This document shows positions 1 to 10,523 of a stretch of DNA of 64,000 nucleotides, piece by piece (positions within the stretch are counted from its first letter, which is position 1; each line of letters opens with the position of its first letter). A program made the translations under genes and the position numbers. Origin of the DNA: Planctomycetota bacterium (GTDB taxonomy: Bacteria; Planctomycetota; B15-G4); NCBI GenBank assembly GCA_029245865.1, contig JAQWOM010000028.1, positions 1 to 64,000 of the forward strand. The letters run 5' to 3'. Below the pieces are notes generated by a model. That model was not told where the DNA came from. It made no database searches and worked only from the letters and a program-made list of their open reading frames with translations.

Positions 1-153
1 CTGTCTCGTAGAGGATGCGTTCAGGCTCGACTTCAAGGAACGTCCGCATTTAAACCTTCTGTTGTTCAGAGTGGTGAGGAGTTTCATGGTTTCTTCAGAC
101 TGTGTTTAGGGCTCCTAGGACAAGAGTCCCAGTGCATCAAAGTTTCTGCGGAT

Positions 154-348
154 TCAGGCCTTCTGATGATTGCTCGAACCACAAGTTGGACACTTTCCGT
201 GGCATTGAAAGCACCAGACGGTGTCGCATTTGAGGCATTGACGGAGCACTCCTTTGCACGTTCCGCAGTTCATTCTTCCTCTCCAAGGGTTGAGCGAATA
301 CTTATTGGTAAGAGCCGAAGCATGCAATTCGAGACAGAAGAATCTCAT
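154..348 (-). CDS. small Cys-rich zinc-finger-like protein (start uncertain; 348 or 273 both possible)
   Basis: ORF C-terminus MNCGTCKGVLRQCLKCDTVWCFQCHGKCPTCGSSNHQKA contains four CxxC-type knuckles; the upstream part of the 132-aa ORF looks non-coding. Confidence 0.45.
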   Translation of the reverse strand: MRFFCLELHASALTNKYSLNPWRGRMNCGTCKGVLRQCLKCDTVWCFQCHGKCPTCGSSNHQKA

Positions 349-545
349 CTCGTTCACTTTGGGTGTGTGTTTTGACCCGGATTTCTCAAAAAAGTGCGGG
401 TCGATGTGAAGCGGAATGCGAGAAACGGGATAACCGTGGCAAGAGCCGTTCAGAACACCCCCTGAAACCTGCGGTAGGTGACTCAAACTTGGACCCCCAT
501 CGCTTTCATACATCAGTGAATCAAGAAACGCGCTGCCCTTCGCGA

Positions 546-2234
546 ATGACAAGGAGCGCCTTCTTCATGGCCATGGCCCTCTGTCTCTTGAGCAGTTGCC
601 GCCAGAACACCTCCGACGAAGAACACTCGGAAACAAAGGCCTGGTTGACCGAGGCCACGGCGGATGCAGGGCTCTCCTTCACGCACACCGAAGGGCAGGA
701 GCAATGGGACATTCGCCCCACCATGGGTCCAGGAGCTGCCTGGGCTGATGTCGATGGCGACGAGAGCCCGGATCTCTACGTGGTCGGAGGAACCGAACAG
801 TCCGGACGTCTGTTCCTGAACGACGGGACGGGACATTTCACCGACGTCACGGCGGCCTGGGGGCTGGAGACTCCGAACGGCTCTGGCATGGGCGCCTGCT
901 TTGCAGACTGGGACGCGGACGGGGACCAGGATCTTTACGTCACCTACGACGGCCCCAATGTCATGTGGCGTAACGACGGGAATCGATTCACGAACATCAC
1001 GGCAGAGGCCGGAACGGGCGATACACGCTGGGGCGCAGGTGCAGCCTTTGCCGATGTCGATGGCGATGAAGATCTCGACCTGTACGTGACCAACTATCTG
1101 GAATTCGATCTGGCGCTGATCCCCCCCGAGTCCGAGGAGCCCGGCCACCGACGAGAAGACCCCCTTGCCATGCTCCCTTATGTGTTCCCAGGTCAGCCCA
1201 ACGTGCTGTACCGCAACGAAGGGGGCGGACGGTTCACCGACATCACCGAACTCTCCGGACTTCTCGCACCGGATGGAAAAAGCCTGGGTGCGATTTTCTT
1301 TGATGCGGACGAAGACGGAGACGCCGATCTGTATGTCGCCAACGACACGACGCCCAACACCTACTGGGAAAATGACGGCCAAGGACACTTTGAAGAGCTC
1401 TCGCTCTTCGTCGGCCTCGACGATCCACGTGGAGGCATGGGGCTGGCCGGCGGTGATGTGGACGGCGACGGTGATGTCGATCTGGCGCTCACCAACTGGC
1501 AACTCGAACCCAACGCGCTGTACCGCAACAACCACCGTCACCAACCAAGTACGCGCAAGTTCATGCCGCGCTTCGAGGATGTTGCAGTGCGTGCAGGGCT
1601 CGCGCGCCACTCGGTCGGTTACGTGGGCTGGGGCTGCGTCCTCGCAGACCTCGACAACGACGGCGACCTCGACGCCTTTGTCGCCAACGGCTACACAAGT
1701 CCGGACTACGAGACCACCATGATCTGTGTCGGGCAGCCGAACCAGTTGTTCGAGAACGTCACAGAACCTCACGCACTGACCCACCACCGCGATGTCCCCC
1801 GCTGGGAACTCGTCGACATTGACCGGGCCGGAGCATGGGCGGCGCAGGAACTTCCCTCGCGAGGACTCGCTGCCGCCGACGCAGACGGAGACGGAGATCT
1901 CGACCTTGTCGTCACGGCTAACAATGGCCCTCTTGTTTACCTGCGCAATGACAGTGGCGGACGTTCTCTGCGGGTGGTCCCCGAAGGCTCGGCAGCGAAT
2001 CGCGATGCGGTGGGTGCTCGGATCGAGTTGCTGCTCGAGGGAGAAGCCGCGCCCCAGGTCGCCATCGTCCGCGCTGGCTCAGGCTATCTCGGCAACCATC
2101 AACGAGGCGTTCACTTCGGGCTCGGCGAGGCTCAACCCCGGGCGGTCTCGGTTCTCTGGCCAGACGGAACAAAGAGCACGCATGAGGTACCGCAAGACGT
2201 CCACCTCTTGCGCCCTCGGCACTCCAGCAAATGA
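546..2234 (+). CDS. lipoprotein with FG-GAP/VCBS repeats and C-terminal ASPIC/UnbV domain (CRTAC1-like)
   Basis: Start moved to MTRSAFFMAMALCLLSSCRQN (lipobox LSSC); repeated D-x-D-G-D-x-D-L-Y/A-V motifs; C-term VGARIELLLEG...GSGYLGNHQRGVHFGLG...VLWPDGTKS. Confidence 0.85.
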   Translation: MTRSAFFMAMALCLLSSCRQNTSDEEHSETKAWLTEATADAGLSFTHTEGQEQWDIRPTMGPGAAWADVDGDESPDLYVVGGTEQSGRLFLNDGTGHFTDVTAAWGLETPNGSGMGACFADWDADGDQDLYVTYDGPNVMWRNDGNRFTNITAEAGTGDTRWGAGAAFADVDGDEDLDLYVTNYLEFDLALIPPESEEPGHRREDPLAMLPYVFPGQPNVLYRNEGGGRFTDITELSGLLAPDGKSLGAIFFDADEDGDADLYVANDTTPNTYWENDGQGHFEELSLFVGLDDPRGGMGLAGGDVDGDGDVDLALTNWQLEPNALYRNNHRHQPSTRKFMPRFEDVAVRAGLARHSVGYVGWGCVLADLDNDGDLDAFVANGYTSPDYETTMICVGQPNQLFENVTEPHALTHHRDVPRWELVDIDRAGAWAAQELPSRGLAAADADGDGDLDLVVTANNGPLVYLRNDSGGRSLRVVPEGSAANRDAVGARIELLLEGEAAPQVAIVRAGSGYLGNHQRGVHFGLGEAQPRAVSVLWPDGTKSTHEVPQDVHLLRPRHSSK

Positions 2235-2253
2235 AGCGTTCGAGGCGCTTACC

Positions 2254-5073
2254 TCAGTGCTTCTTGTGGCGCACCGTTCCCGTTGAATGACCCGCGTGTG
2301 CTCCGGTGGGCCTCGGCGGGGGAGTGCTCTTCCGCAACACCAGCTGCTTGTGTTGCGTCCGACGGGGCATCACCACCGTCGTCGCCTTGATGGACTCGTG
2401 ACCCCGCGCCCGAACGCTCAACGCGTACTCGCCGGGTGGCAACGCCTCGAACAGCACCTGCTCCGGCGCGCCCCGTGGTGAAGACTTGCGCATCAAATCA
2501 TAAGCGCGATTCTTGCCGGCAGTGCGCACGGTCACGCGTGGCCGATTCATCGGCGAGCCCGAGTCATCCAGCACCACCAGCGCCAGATCGCCGGTTGCTG
2601 GCAGGTGATACGTTTCCTCGATTACAGGGCCGGGCGTCACGTTCAGTTGCTGAGGCCCGAGCCAACCGGCGCCACCCGAGGCCAACCGATAAACCCCACC
2701 GGCCCCAAGATTGAAACGGGCCACGCCCTCGCTGTTGGTGCGCCGGCTCGGGCTATTTTTACGTGCCTTCTTCTGGCGCTTGGGGTCTTTCGAGGCGAGC
2801 GCGTCGACAACATTGACGCGGAACCCGGGCACAGGCCGACCGGAGGAATCTCTCACCGTGACCTCCAACACCGCAGCCGGCATCAGAAAAATCTCGGTTG
2901 GAGGCGGCTCCCGAGTGCCATCAAAAACCACGATCTCACTCACCGCTTCGGCGTAATCCAACGACGAGATGAGCAAGCGGTAGCGCCCCTCGGAGGGCAA
3001 CTCGGCACTCAATGCCCCCGGGTCGCCAGGCGGGTGATCCACCCGCATCTTCAAGTTCTTGAAGACCGGCCCCGTGTCCATGAGGCGTTCACGCTGCAAG
3101 CGAGCGTGGTACTTCTCGACCGGAAATCCGGTGGCGCCATCGATGACGCGGCCTGTCCACAGGACAACCGATTCGAGCGTGATGTTCAGTGCGTCCATCC
3201 AGGGAGACACCGCGTCGATGACCGTGCGGGTTTCCCGATAGCCTGGCGCGAAGGCCGTCAACTTGACCCCGGTTCCTTCCTCCAGAGGTCCGAGACGAAA
3301 AGTGCCTTCGAAGTCCGTGTGCGCCCCCACGACCCCACGCCCCCAGACCCTGGCCCCGGCAATGGGATGCCCCGCAACATCCCGCACCACACCTTCGATC
3401 CACGTGCCCTCTTCGAGGTCGAGCACGATCTCCGAGAGCCCCTCCGCTTCGACCAGACCCACCTCGATCGGCAAACTTTGAGTGCCGGCGTAACGAGCCT
3501 GCAGCGAGACATGCTCCACGTCCGGCGACGAACGGGAGTAACTCAACTCGACGGTGCCGTCCGACCCGGTGCTCACCAGCATGGGTTCGTCCGGCCCGCG
3601 ACCTGCCTCCACCGCCACCTGAGCCCCTGCAATCGGGCTCGAGCCAGCCGTGACTTTCACGCGCAGTGACACAGGCTCCGTAAGATGCACCAGCAACTCC
3701 TGCTCATCAGAATGCCTGCGCACCCGCGTGCTGCCACGCAAGTCTTCGTCCCCGAAGGCCGTCACGACGAGCCTCCCTTGTCCGCTCCACTCATCCAGAG
3801 CGAAGGAGAACGCGCCCGTCTCATCCGCAGTGCCCCGCACCAAGACCTCGTCATCGGCAGACAACTCGACCGGAACGCCAGGCACCCCGGCCTGATCCGG
3901 CCCCACCACGACACGCCCCTGAACCTCTTCGAGGGGGCTCATGCGAAGGCTGATGGGGCAGTGAAGTGGAAGCACCCAGTCCACGCAGCCCGTATGCCGA
4001 TGGGGCACAAAACCCTCGGCGGTGAGATCTAGAACGAAGCCCGTGGACGGCACATCGGGCACAAAGAACTCGCCCGCCTCGTCGGTCAACACCACCTGCT
4101 CGAACACGGTGTCTTGTGCCGCTTCCAGTTCGGGAGACCCCTCGTTGGCGACTCGCGCCGCCAGATCCATGCTGAAACGAACCTCGACACCTACCAGAGG
4201 CTCGCGTGTCTCGGCGTGAATCACCGTGCCGGTGACCTCACGCCCCGGCTCCAGTTCCATCGTCACCGGCTCCCACCCGGGCAACGCATCCTCTACGAAA
4301 CCGATCTCAAAGCCGGGCGCCCATGCAGCGAGCTGAACATTCTCAAACGGCACCGGTGCCAGGCGGAACGCCCCCGTTTCATCGGCATGCGCCGTCAGTG
4401 ATTCGGCCCCGCCGATGACCAGCACCTGCGCACCGGCGATGGGCTCGGCCCACTCCGCATCCCGAACCACGCCTTCAATCCACCGCGGGTCCTCGACACG
4501 GACCTGCAACTGGTCCGAGGCGACCACCTCGTCGAGCCGTACCCGCGCCCAGGAAAGCCCCCCCGCGAAAAGGGTGTGCGCGGCTCCCGATCGAGCTGGA
4601 AGTTTGAAAGCACCAGCCTCATCGGTGCGCATCGAGCCGATCTTCAGAGAGAGCTCGTCGTCATCCAGCTTTTCATCCCAGGGATCCTCGACGACATAGA
4701 GCAGAACCGGCACGCCTGCTTGCGGCGAGCCCGTGGGGTCGACAACGTGACCACTGACCCAACCGTCCGCGAGAATCCCGGCCCGCGCGGCCAACCCTTC
4801 CTCGCGGGTCTCCGGAACGTGCTCGGGCAGCAGCGGCGAGGGGTTCGTGTCGGCGCTCTGCGCTTGAAGCTCGCCAGCATCTGGAAAAGTCGTCTCCGGT
4901 CGAGAGGCCAGAATGCTCGCCCCCGAGACTCCTCGCCCCACCCCGTTCACGGGCTCTTCCAGCAACAGCAACGCGATGCCGAGCACGGTCAGGACGACGA
5001 AGCAGGCAAGGATAAGGCGAACGGGCACGAACGGCTCCTCCGGCTGGCTGAGGGGCAAGGCGACCCCGGCCAC
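2254..5073 (-). CDS. membrane-anchored protein with multiple carboxypeptidase-regulatory-like (CarboxypepD_reg) repeats
   Basis: N-terminal TM segment VRLILACFVVLTVLGIALLLL, then repeated G.V.D..G.P..GA.V......T...G.F.... Confidence 0.75.
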   Translation of the reverse strand: MAGVALPLSQPEEPFVPVRLILACFVVLTVLGIALLLLEEPVNGVGRGVSGASILASRPETTFPDAGELQAQSADTNPSPLLPEHVPETREEGLAARAGILADGWVSGHVVDPTGSPQAGVPVLLYVVEDPWDEKLDDDELSLKIGSMRTDEAGAFKLPARSGAAHTLFAGGLSWARVRLDEVVASDQLQVRVEDPRWIEGVVRDAEWAEPIAGAQVLVIGGAESLTAHADETGAFRLAPVPFENVQLAAWAPGFEIGFVEDALPGWEPVTMELEPGREVTGTVIHAETREPLVGVEVRFSMDLAARVANEGSPELEAAQDTVFEQVVLTDEAGEFFVPDVPSTGFVLDLTAEGFVPHRHTGCVDWVLPLHCPISLRMSPLEEVQGRVVVGPDQAGVPGVPVELSADDEVLVRGTADETGAFSFALDEWSGQGRLVVTAFGDEDLRGSTRVRRHSDEQELLVHLTEPVSLRVKVTAGSSPIAGAQVAVEAGRGPDEPMLVSTGSDGTVELSYSRSSPDVEHVSLQARYAGTQSLPIEVGLVEAEGLSEIVLDLEEGTWIEGVVRDVAGHPIAGARVWGRGVVGAHTDFEGTFRLGPLEEGTGVKLTAFAPGYRETRTVIDAVSPWMDALNITLESVVLWTGRVIDGATGFPVEKYHARLQRERLMDTGPVFKNLKMRVDHPPGDPGALSAELPSEGRYRLLISSLDYAEAVSEIVVFDGTREPPPTEIFLMPAAVLEVTVRDSSGRPVPGFRVNVVDALASKDPKRQKKARKNSPSRRTNSEGVARFNLGAGGVYRLASGGAGWLGPQQLNVTPGPVIEETYHLPATGDLALVVLDDSGSPMNRPRVTVRTAGKNRAYDLMRKSSPRGAPEQVLFEALPPGEYALSVRARGHESIKATTVVMPRRTQHKQLVLRKSTPPPRPTGAHAGHSTGTVRHKKH

Positions 5074-5363
5074 TCTAGCCGAGATCGCCTCCTGCGGCGG
5101 GCGCCTTCACCACGGGCTCTCTCACCCTTCCATTAGGGTGCGCTGCCCCCATGGAAACACCGAAGAGGGCACCCAACAGAAATCCCGGCCCGTGCGTGTT
5201 GTTTCTTACGCACGAGCCTTTCACTTCAGCGCCTCGTGGGCTCACCTGACAGTGGGCCGGATCGGCCAGATTCCTGCCTTTCTGGTCAGATGACCGATCG
5301 GAGGCTCCGTGATAGGCTGTTTACTGGCGCTCACCAAAGAATCAGACCCTCGCTGCTCCCCTA

Positions 5364-5921
5364 ATGACAGTCCTTGCGATCCGACGCCTTTTCAGTGATC
5401 TGCGTGCCCGTTATCACGTGTGGCACGGTCAGAGGGCTTATCAGGCAGGTCGTCTGCGGGCCGCCGGTCGACATCTAGACCGCGCCCTGTCGAGCGGCCA
5501 CAGTTCGTTCACGGCCTGCCTCCTCCTGGGCAAGGTCGCTTATCGGGTCCAGGACATGCCGCGAGCCATGGACTGCTTCCGGATGGCCAAGCGGGCAGAC
5601 CCCACTCGGTACGCGCAGGAGGGCTTTCCCAAGGGCTTCATCGAGTCCCTGGGTAGCCATGCCACAACCGCCCCTCGCCAGAAGTACCACATCGTGATCG
5701 AGCCCTCACCGCGCCCAAACAGCCCGGAACGCACCCAGCGCCCCCTCCAGGATGTGATGAATGGCAGTTCTCGAAGAGCCCAGCCAGAAACTGAGCACGC
5801 CTTAGGCGACTTCGGCAGCCGAGCTGAGCAAGAAAAGGCCCGGTCACGCCCCATGTTCAGTGCCGGCGAATGGGCAGATATCGACTGGGATCTCGAGGCC
5901 CGCAAGCTGTTCGGCGACTGA
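5364..5921 (+). CDS. TPR-like small protein
   Basis: AYQAGRLRAAGRHLDRALSSGHSSFTACLLLGKVAYRVQDMPRAMDCFRMAKRADP resembles two TPR units. Confidence 0.6.
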   Translation: MTVLAIRRLFSDLRARYHVWHGQRAYQAGRLRAAGRHLDRALSSGHSSFTACLLLGKVAYRVQDMPRAMDCFRMAKRADPTRYAQEGFPKGFIESLGSHATTAPRQKYHIVIEPSPRPNSPERTQRPLQDVMNGSSRRAQPETEHALGDFGSRAEQEKARSRPMFSAGEWADIDWDLEARKLFGD

Positions 5922-6035
5922 GGCGGATCGGCGGTCTCGGTTCCCCCCCCGTTCCTGACCGGCCACGTCTGGTGTCAGAGCGACGTTTCCGCGAAGATCC
6001 TCTGCTTCCCGGGCACCTCGCGGAGACCCTCGCCC

Positions 6036-7151
6036 ATGACCACGCCAACCGCGCTCAAGCACACGCCCCTCACGGCCCTCCATGAAGCCGCCGGCGCGCG
6101 CCTTGTCGACTTTTCCGGTTACCTGATGCCCGTGCAGTATGACGCCATCATGGATGAAGTTGTCCGCGTTCGGACAAAGGTTGGCTTGTTCGATCTCTGT
6201 CATATGGGGCGCTGCCGGATCACTGGCGCGCGCGCGATCGAGGCGGCCCAATTCCTGGTGCACGTCAACGTTCACACCATGAAGGTCGGTGCGATCCGCT
6301 ATTCCTTCTTTGCGCGCGAAGATGGCACGACCATGGACGACGTCCTGGTCTACAAAGAAGAAGACTCTGTTTTCTTCTGCATCAACGCAGGCAATCGCGA
6401 ACGCGATCTGGTGTGGATGCGAGAAGTTGCAGCACGCTACGACTGCGAGATCGAAGACCTCTCAGACGAGTTGGCCATGATTGCCCTCCAAGGCCCCGCC
6501 TCACTCGAGGTCATTGCGCCACTCATGGGCATCGACTCCACCGAACTGAACGAGATGAAGTACTACTCGTTCCGGCAAGGTCAGGTGGGTGGTGTTCCCG
6601 CGATGATCTCGAGAACGGGTTACACCGGCGAAGACGGTTTCGAAATCTACTTTGACGCCGACATGGCTCAGGATCTGTGGCAGTCCATCCTGGAAGCCGG
6701 AGAGGACTTCGGCCTCACGCCCATCGGGCTCGCCGCTCGTGACACGCTACGGCTCGAGGCGGGGATGGCGTTGTACGGTCACGAGTTGGATGACACCACG
6801 AATCCGGTCGAGGCTGGCATCGTGTTCCGCCCCATCAAGCACACTCATGACTTCTCCGGCCGAGCTGCGATTGAAGCGATGCTGGAGACGGGCCCTGAGC
6901 GCGTCCTCGTGGGCTTCACAGCCGATGGCCCGCGCGTCCCGCGCCAGGGCTATGAGCTGGTTTCGCTGGATCACACGCCTATCGGCAAGGTCGTCAGCGG
7001 ATCCCCCTCGCCCACCCTGAACAAGAACATCGGCACGGCCTATGTGGTCAGCGGACACGACGCCCCTGGCACGCGCATGGCCATGGAGATCAGCGGCAAA
7101 CGCTACGAGGTCACATTGCACGCCCTGCCTTTCTACAAACGTTCACGTTGA
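6036..7151 (+). CDS. gcvT: aminomethyltransferase (glycine cleavage system T protein)
   Basis: 371 aa; LFDLCHMGRCRITG, ALQGP, SRTGYTGEDGFEIY, ARDTLRLEAGMALYGHEL. Confidence 0.95.
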   Translation: MTTPTALKHTPLTALHEAAGARLVDFSGYLMPVQYDAIMDEVVRVRTKVGLFDLCHMGRCRITGARAIEAAQFLVHVNVHTMKVGAIRYSFFAREDGTTMDDVLVYKEEDSVFFCINAGNRERDLVWMREVAARYDCEIEDLSDELAMIALQGPASLEVIAPLMGIDSTELNEMKYYSFRQGQVGGVPAMISRTGYTGEDGFEIYFDADMAQDLWQSILEAGEDFGLTPIGLAARDTLRLEAGMALYGHELDDTTNPVEAGIVFRPIKHTHDFSGRAAIEAMLETGPERVLVGFTADGPRVPRQGYELVSLDHTPIGKVVSGSPSPTLNKNIGTAYVVSGHDAPGTRMAMEISGKRYEVTLHALPFYKRSR

Positions 7152-7219
7152 ACGGATGCATCTGGGGGGCTATCCCCCACGAATCCCATCACACACCTTC
7201 TGCAGGAGATGTTCGAAGG

Positions 7220-7600
7220 ATGAGCAACCCGAGCGACCTGAAGTACACAGAGAGCCACGAGTGGGTCCGAATCGACGGTGAAACCGCGACCATCGGGATC
7301 ACTGCACATGCAGCCGCGAGCCTCTCCGATCTCGTCTTTCTGGAACTGCCCGATGTGGGAGACACCGTCTCCTCGGGAGACTCTTTTGGCGAAATCGAAT
7401 CTGTGAAAGCCGTTTCCGATCTGAAGAGTCCCGTCAACGGCGAAGTCACCGGCTCCAATCACGCACTTGAAGACGATCTGAAGGTGATCAACGCCGATCC
7501 CTACGGAGATGGCTGGTTGATCAAGGTCACCACCAGCGAAATCCCGGGGGGGCTGATGGATGTCAGCGCCTATGAACAACACGTTGCCGCTGAGGCCTGA
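7220..7600 (+). CDS. gcvH: glycine cleavage system H protein
   Basis: MSNPSDLKYTESHEWVRIDG...GEIESVKAVSDLKSPVNGEV contains the lipoyl-Lys motif ESVKA. Confidence 0.95.
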   Translation: MSNPSDLKYTESHEWVRIDGETATIGITAHAAASLSDLVFLELPDVGDTVSSGDSFGEIESVKAVSDLKSPVNGEVTGSNHALEDDLKVINADPYGDGWLIKVTTSEIPGGLMDVSAYEQHVAAEA

Positions 7601-7641
7601 CACCACAACACGCTTCACATCACCACCCGGAACATTCCACC

Positions 7642-8982
7642 GTGACGTACGTCCAGAATACTGAACAGAACCAAGCTGACATGCTTGCCGCCATTGGAAT
7701 GGCAAGCACGGACGAACTCTGGAAGGTCATTCCGGAGGACTGTCTCTTCGACGGTTCACTCGACGTCGGACCAGCGCTTACCGAAGATTCACTTGTGCGT
7801 CATATGCGTGAGATTGCGAAGCGCAACGTCACCGCAGACGACATGCCGAGTTTTCTGGGTGCCGGGGCATACCGACACTTCTGCCCGGCTTTGGTAGACA
7901 ACCTCGTTTCACGCACCGAGTTCTGGACGGCCTACACGCCGTATCAGCCAGAAGCGAGTCAGGGCACGCTGACGACGATCTATGAGTTCCAGACCCTCAT
8001 GTGCCGTATCACAGGCATGGAGGTAAGCAATGCCTCGGTCTACGACGGTGCCACCGCTGTCATCGAAGGCGTCATGCTTGCACTGCGCGCCAAGCGCAAG
8101 GCCAAGCGCGTGCTGGTCAGTAAGGGCCTTCACCCGGACACACTCGCCGTCCTGCACACGTACCTGAAACACCTGGATATCGACGTGGTGGAGGTGGACC
8201 TCGTCGACGGAGCGACGCCAACCGAGGCCATCTCCGGCGACGCCGTGGCAGCCGTTGCATTCCAGAGCCCGAATTTTTACGGCGTCCTCGAAGATGTGAC
8301 CGCGCTCTCTGCAGCGGCCCACGAACTCGAGGCCCTGTCAGTCGTCTCGGTCGATCCGATCTCGCTTTCGGTGATCGAAGCCCCCGGCAAGCAAGGCGCA
8401 GATGTTGTCTGCGGAGAGGGCACGCCCATGGGCAACGAGCCCTGGTACGGCGGCCCAGGCTTCGGCTTTCTTTGCAGCAAGATGGACATGGTTCGGCAGA
8501 TGCCCGCACGTATTGCCGGCGAAACGACCGATGACGACGGCAACCGCGCGGTCGTTCTGACCTTCCAGACCCGAGAGCAACACATCCGCCGCAAGAAGGC
8601 GACGAGCAACATTTGCACGAGTCAGCAGTTGATGGCTTTGCGAGCCACCATCTGGGCTTCACTGCTCGGCAAGCAAGGATTTGCGGACCTTGGCAAAACG
8701 AATCTCAGCCGCGCGCACTACGCCGCGAAACGCCTTGCCGAACTTCCCGGATGGTCACTGACCTACCCCGAGCGCTCCTTTTTCAAGGAGTTCTGCGTGA
8801 CCACACCTTTGCCCGCAGCGGAACTCAATGACCGCCTGCTCAAGGAGCACGGCATCCTTGGTGGCTTTGACCTCGGGCGTCTCGATGAAAAACGGAAAAA
8901 CGACTGGCTCGTCTCCGTGACCGACCTCGTAACACGCGAAGACATCGATCGCCTGGTCGATGCACTTCAGGGAATGGCCTGA
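7642..8982 (+). CDS. gcvPA: glycine dehydrogenase (decarboxylating) subunit 1
   Basis: 446 aa; FLGAGAYRHFCPALVDNLVSRTEFWTAYTPYQPEASQGTLTTIYEFQTLMCRITGMEVSNASVYDGATA. Confidence 0.95.
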   Translation: MTYVQNTEQNQADMLAAIGMASTDELWKVIPEDCLFDGSLDVGPALTEDSLVRHMREIAKRNVTADDMPSFLGAGAYRHFCPALVDNLVSRTEFWTAYTPYQPEASQGTLTTIYEFQTLMCRITGMEVSNASVYDGATAVIEGVMLALRAKRKAKRVLVSKGLHPDTLAVLHTYLKHLDIDVVEVDLVDGATPTEAISGDAVAAVAFQSPNFYGVLEDVTALSAAAHELEALSVVSVDPISLSVIEAPGKQGADVVCGEGTPMGNEPWYGGPGFGFLCSKMDMVRQMPARIAGETTDDDGNRAVVLTFQTREQHIRRKKATSNICTSQQLMALRATIWASLLGKQGFADLGKTNLSRAHYAAKRLAELPGWSLTYPERSFFKEFCVTTPLPAAELNDRLLKEHGILGGFDLGRLDEKRKNDWLVSVTDLVTREDIDRLVDALQGMA

Positions 8983-8983
8983 C

Positions 8984-10513
8984 GTGAGCACCGCAGAAGT
9001 GACAAGAAACGTGAATACGCCCGCCTGCCCTGCCGACTCGGCCGATAAGGCCTCGCTGCCACTAACGATTTTCGAAAAATCGAGCCCAGGAAGGCACGGC
9101 GTCGCCACCCCCTCGACAGACGTGCCCGATGTCGACCCGGCCAGCGTGCTCCCCAAGAGCGCCGTACGTGCAGAGGTCGCAGAGTTGCCCGAGGTCGGCG
9201 AACTCGACGTCCAACGCCATTACACGCACCTCTCAACGCTTAACTTCTCGATTGCCAATGCGTTCTATCCGCTTGGCTCGTGCACGATGAAGTACAACCC
9301 GCTCGTGAACGAAAAGGTCTGCGCTCTGCCCGGCTTTGCAGCCTTGCATCCGATGCAGACGGACGACCAGGCACAAGGCATGCTTGAGTTGTACTGGAGG
9401 CTCGAGCATCTCCTTTGCGAAGTGTCTGGCCTTGATGCCGTGAGCATTCACCCAACTGCTGGAGCCCATGGCGAGCTCACGGCGCTCATGGTGATGCGCA
9501 AGTACCTCGATGATCATGGTCAAGCCGAGCGCAAGGTCATTCTCATCCCGGATAGCGCCCATGGGACCAACCCGGCTTCCTGCACGATGGCCGGCTTCAC
9601 CACTCGTGAGCTGAAGAGTGATGCACGTGGCCGTGTAGACATGGAGGCACTCGACAACGTTCTGGGTGCAGACGTTGCAGGGCTCATGATCACCAACCCT
9701 TCAACGCTTGGCCTGTTCGAACCCAACATCAAGAGGATCTGCGACAAGATCCACGAGGTTGGCGGGCTCGTCTACATGGATGGCGCCAACATGAACGCCA
9801 TTCTCGGGCGCACACGCCCGGGCGACTTTGGCGTCGACGTCATGCACTTCAACCTGCACAAGACGTTTAGTCAACCTCATGGTGGGGGTGGTCCAGGCGC
9901 AGGCCCGATCGCCGTAACCGAGGCACTCGCACCCTACTTACCCGTACCGAAAGTCGAAAAGGATGGCGACCGATTCCGGATCGTGCGCTGCTCGGAGAAG
10001 AGCATTGGTACGACACGCGGCTTCCTTGGAAACTCGGGTGTCGTGGTGCGCGCCTACTCCTACATTCGTTCGCTCGGAGAGCGTGGCCTGCTGCGTGTCT
10101 CTGAAAATGCGGTCCTGAATGCCAACTACCTCCGCATCAAGCTGCAAGACAGCTACCGTGTGTGGGTCAATGAAACCTGCATGCATGAGTTCGTCGCCAC
10201 GGCCAAGGGGCTGCCCAATGACATCAAGGCGACGGACATTGCCAAGCGGCTGATTGACTACGGAATCCACCCGCCAACGATTTACTTCCCGCTCATTGTC
10301 CCCGAGGCGCTCATGATCGAGCCCACGGAGACAGAGTCGAAAGAGACGCTCGACAAGTTCGTCGCTGCGATGAAGGCCATCCGCGCTGAATGTGACACGG
10401 CCCCCGAGACACTCAAACACGCGCCCCACTCCCGAAGCATTGGGCGCCCCGATGAGGTCAAGGCCGTGAAGGAACCGCGGATCACGTACGAGGGCGACAA
10501 CAAGTCCCGGTAG
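8984..10513 (+). CDS. gcvPB: glycine dehydrogenase (decarboxylating) subunit 2
   Basis: PLP-Lys motif HFNLHKTFSQPHGGGGPGAGP; YPLGSCTMKYNP; likely GTG start 2 nt after the gcvPA stop. Confidence 0.95.
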   Translation: MSTAEVTRNVNTPACPADSADKASLPLTIFEKSSPGRHGVATPSTDVPDVDPASVLPKSAVRAEVAELPEVGELDVQRHYTHLSTLNFSIANAFYPLGSCTMKYNPLVNEKVCALPGFAALHPMQTDDQAQGMLELYWRLEHLLCEVSGLDAVSIHPTAGAHGELTALMVMRKYLDDHGQAERKVILIPDSAHGTNPASCTMAGFTTRELKSDARGRVDMEALDNVLGADVAGLMITNPSTLGLFEPNIKRICDKIHEVGGLVYMDGANMNAILGRTRPGDFGVDVMHFNLHKTFSQPHGGGGPGAGPIAVTEALAPYLPVPKVEKDGDRFRIVRCSEKSIGTTRGFLGNSGVVVRAYSYIRSLGERGLLRVSENAVLNANYLRIKLQDSYRVWVNETCMHEFVATAKGLPNDIKATDIAKRLIDYGIHPPTIYFPLIVPEALMIEPTETESKETLDKFVAAMKAIRAECDTAPETLKHAPHSRSIGRPDEVKAVKEPRITYEGDNKSR

Positions 10514-10523
10514 AATCCGGCAC

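Noticed and set aside
513-1787. 424-aa antisense ORF
   Set aside because: Antisense to the clearly coding FG-GAP/ASPIC gene; composition mirrors the high-GC third positions of the sense frame.
2605-3669. 354-aa ORF on + strand
   Set aside because: Antisense shadow of the CarboxypepD_reg gene; no domain-like sequence.
5922-6035. Possible glycine riboswitch upstream of gcvT
   Set aside because: The ~110-nt leader does not show the conserved glycine-aptamer core motifs; no tandem aptamer architecture is visible.
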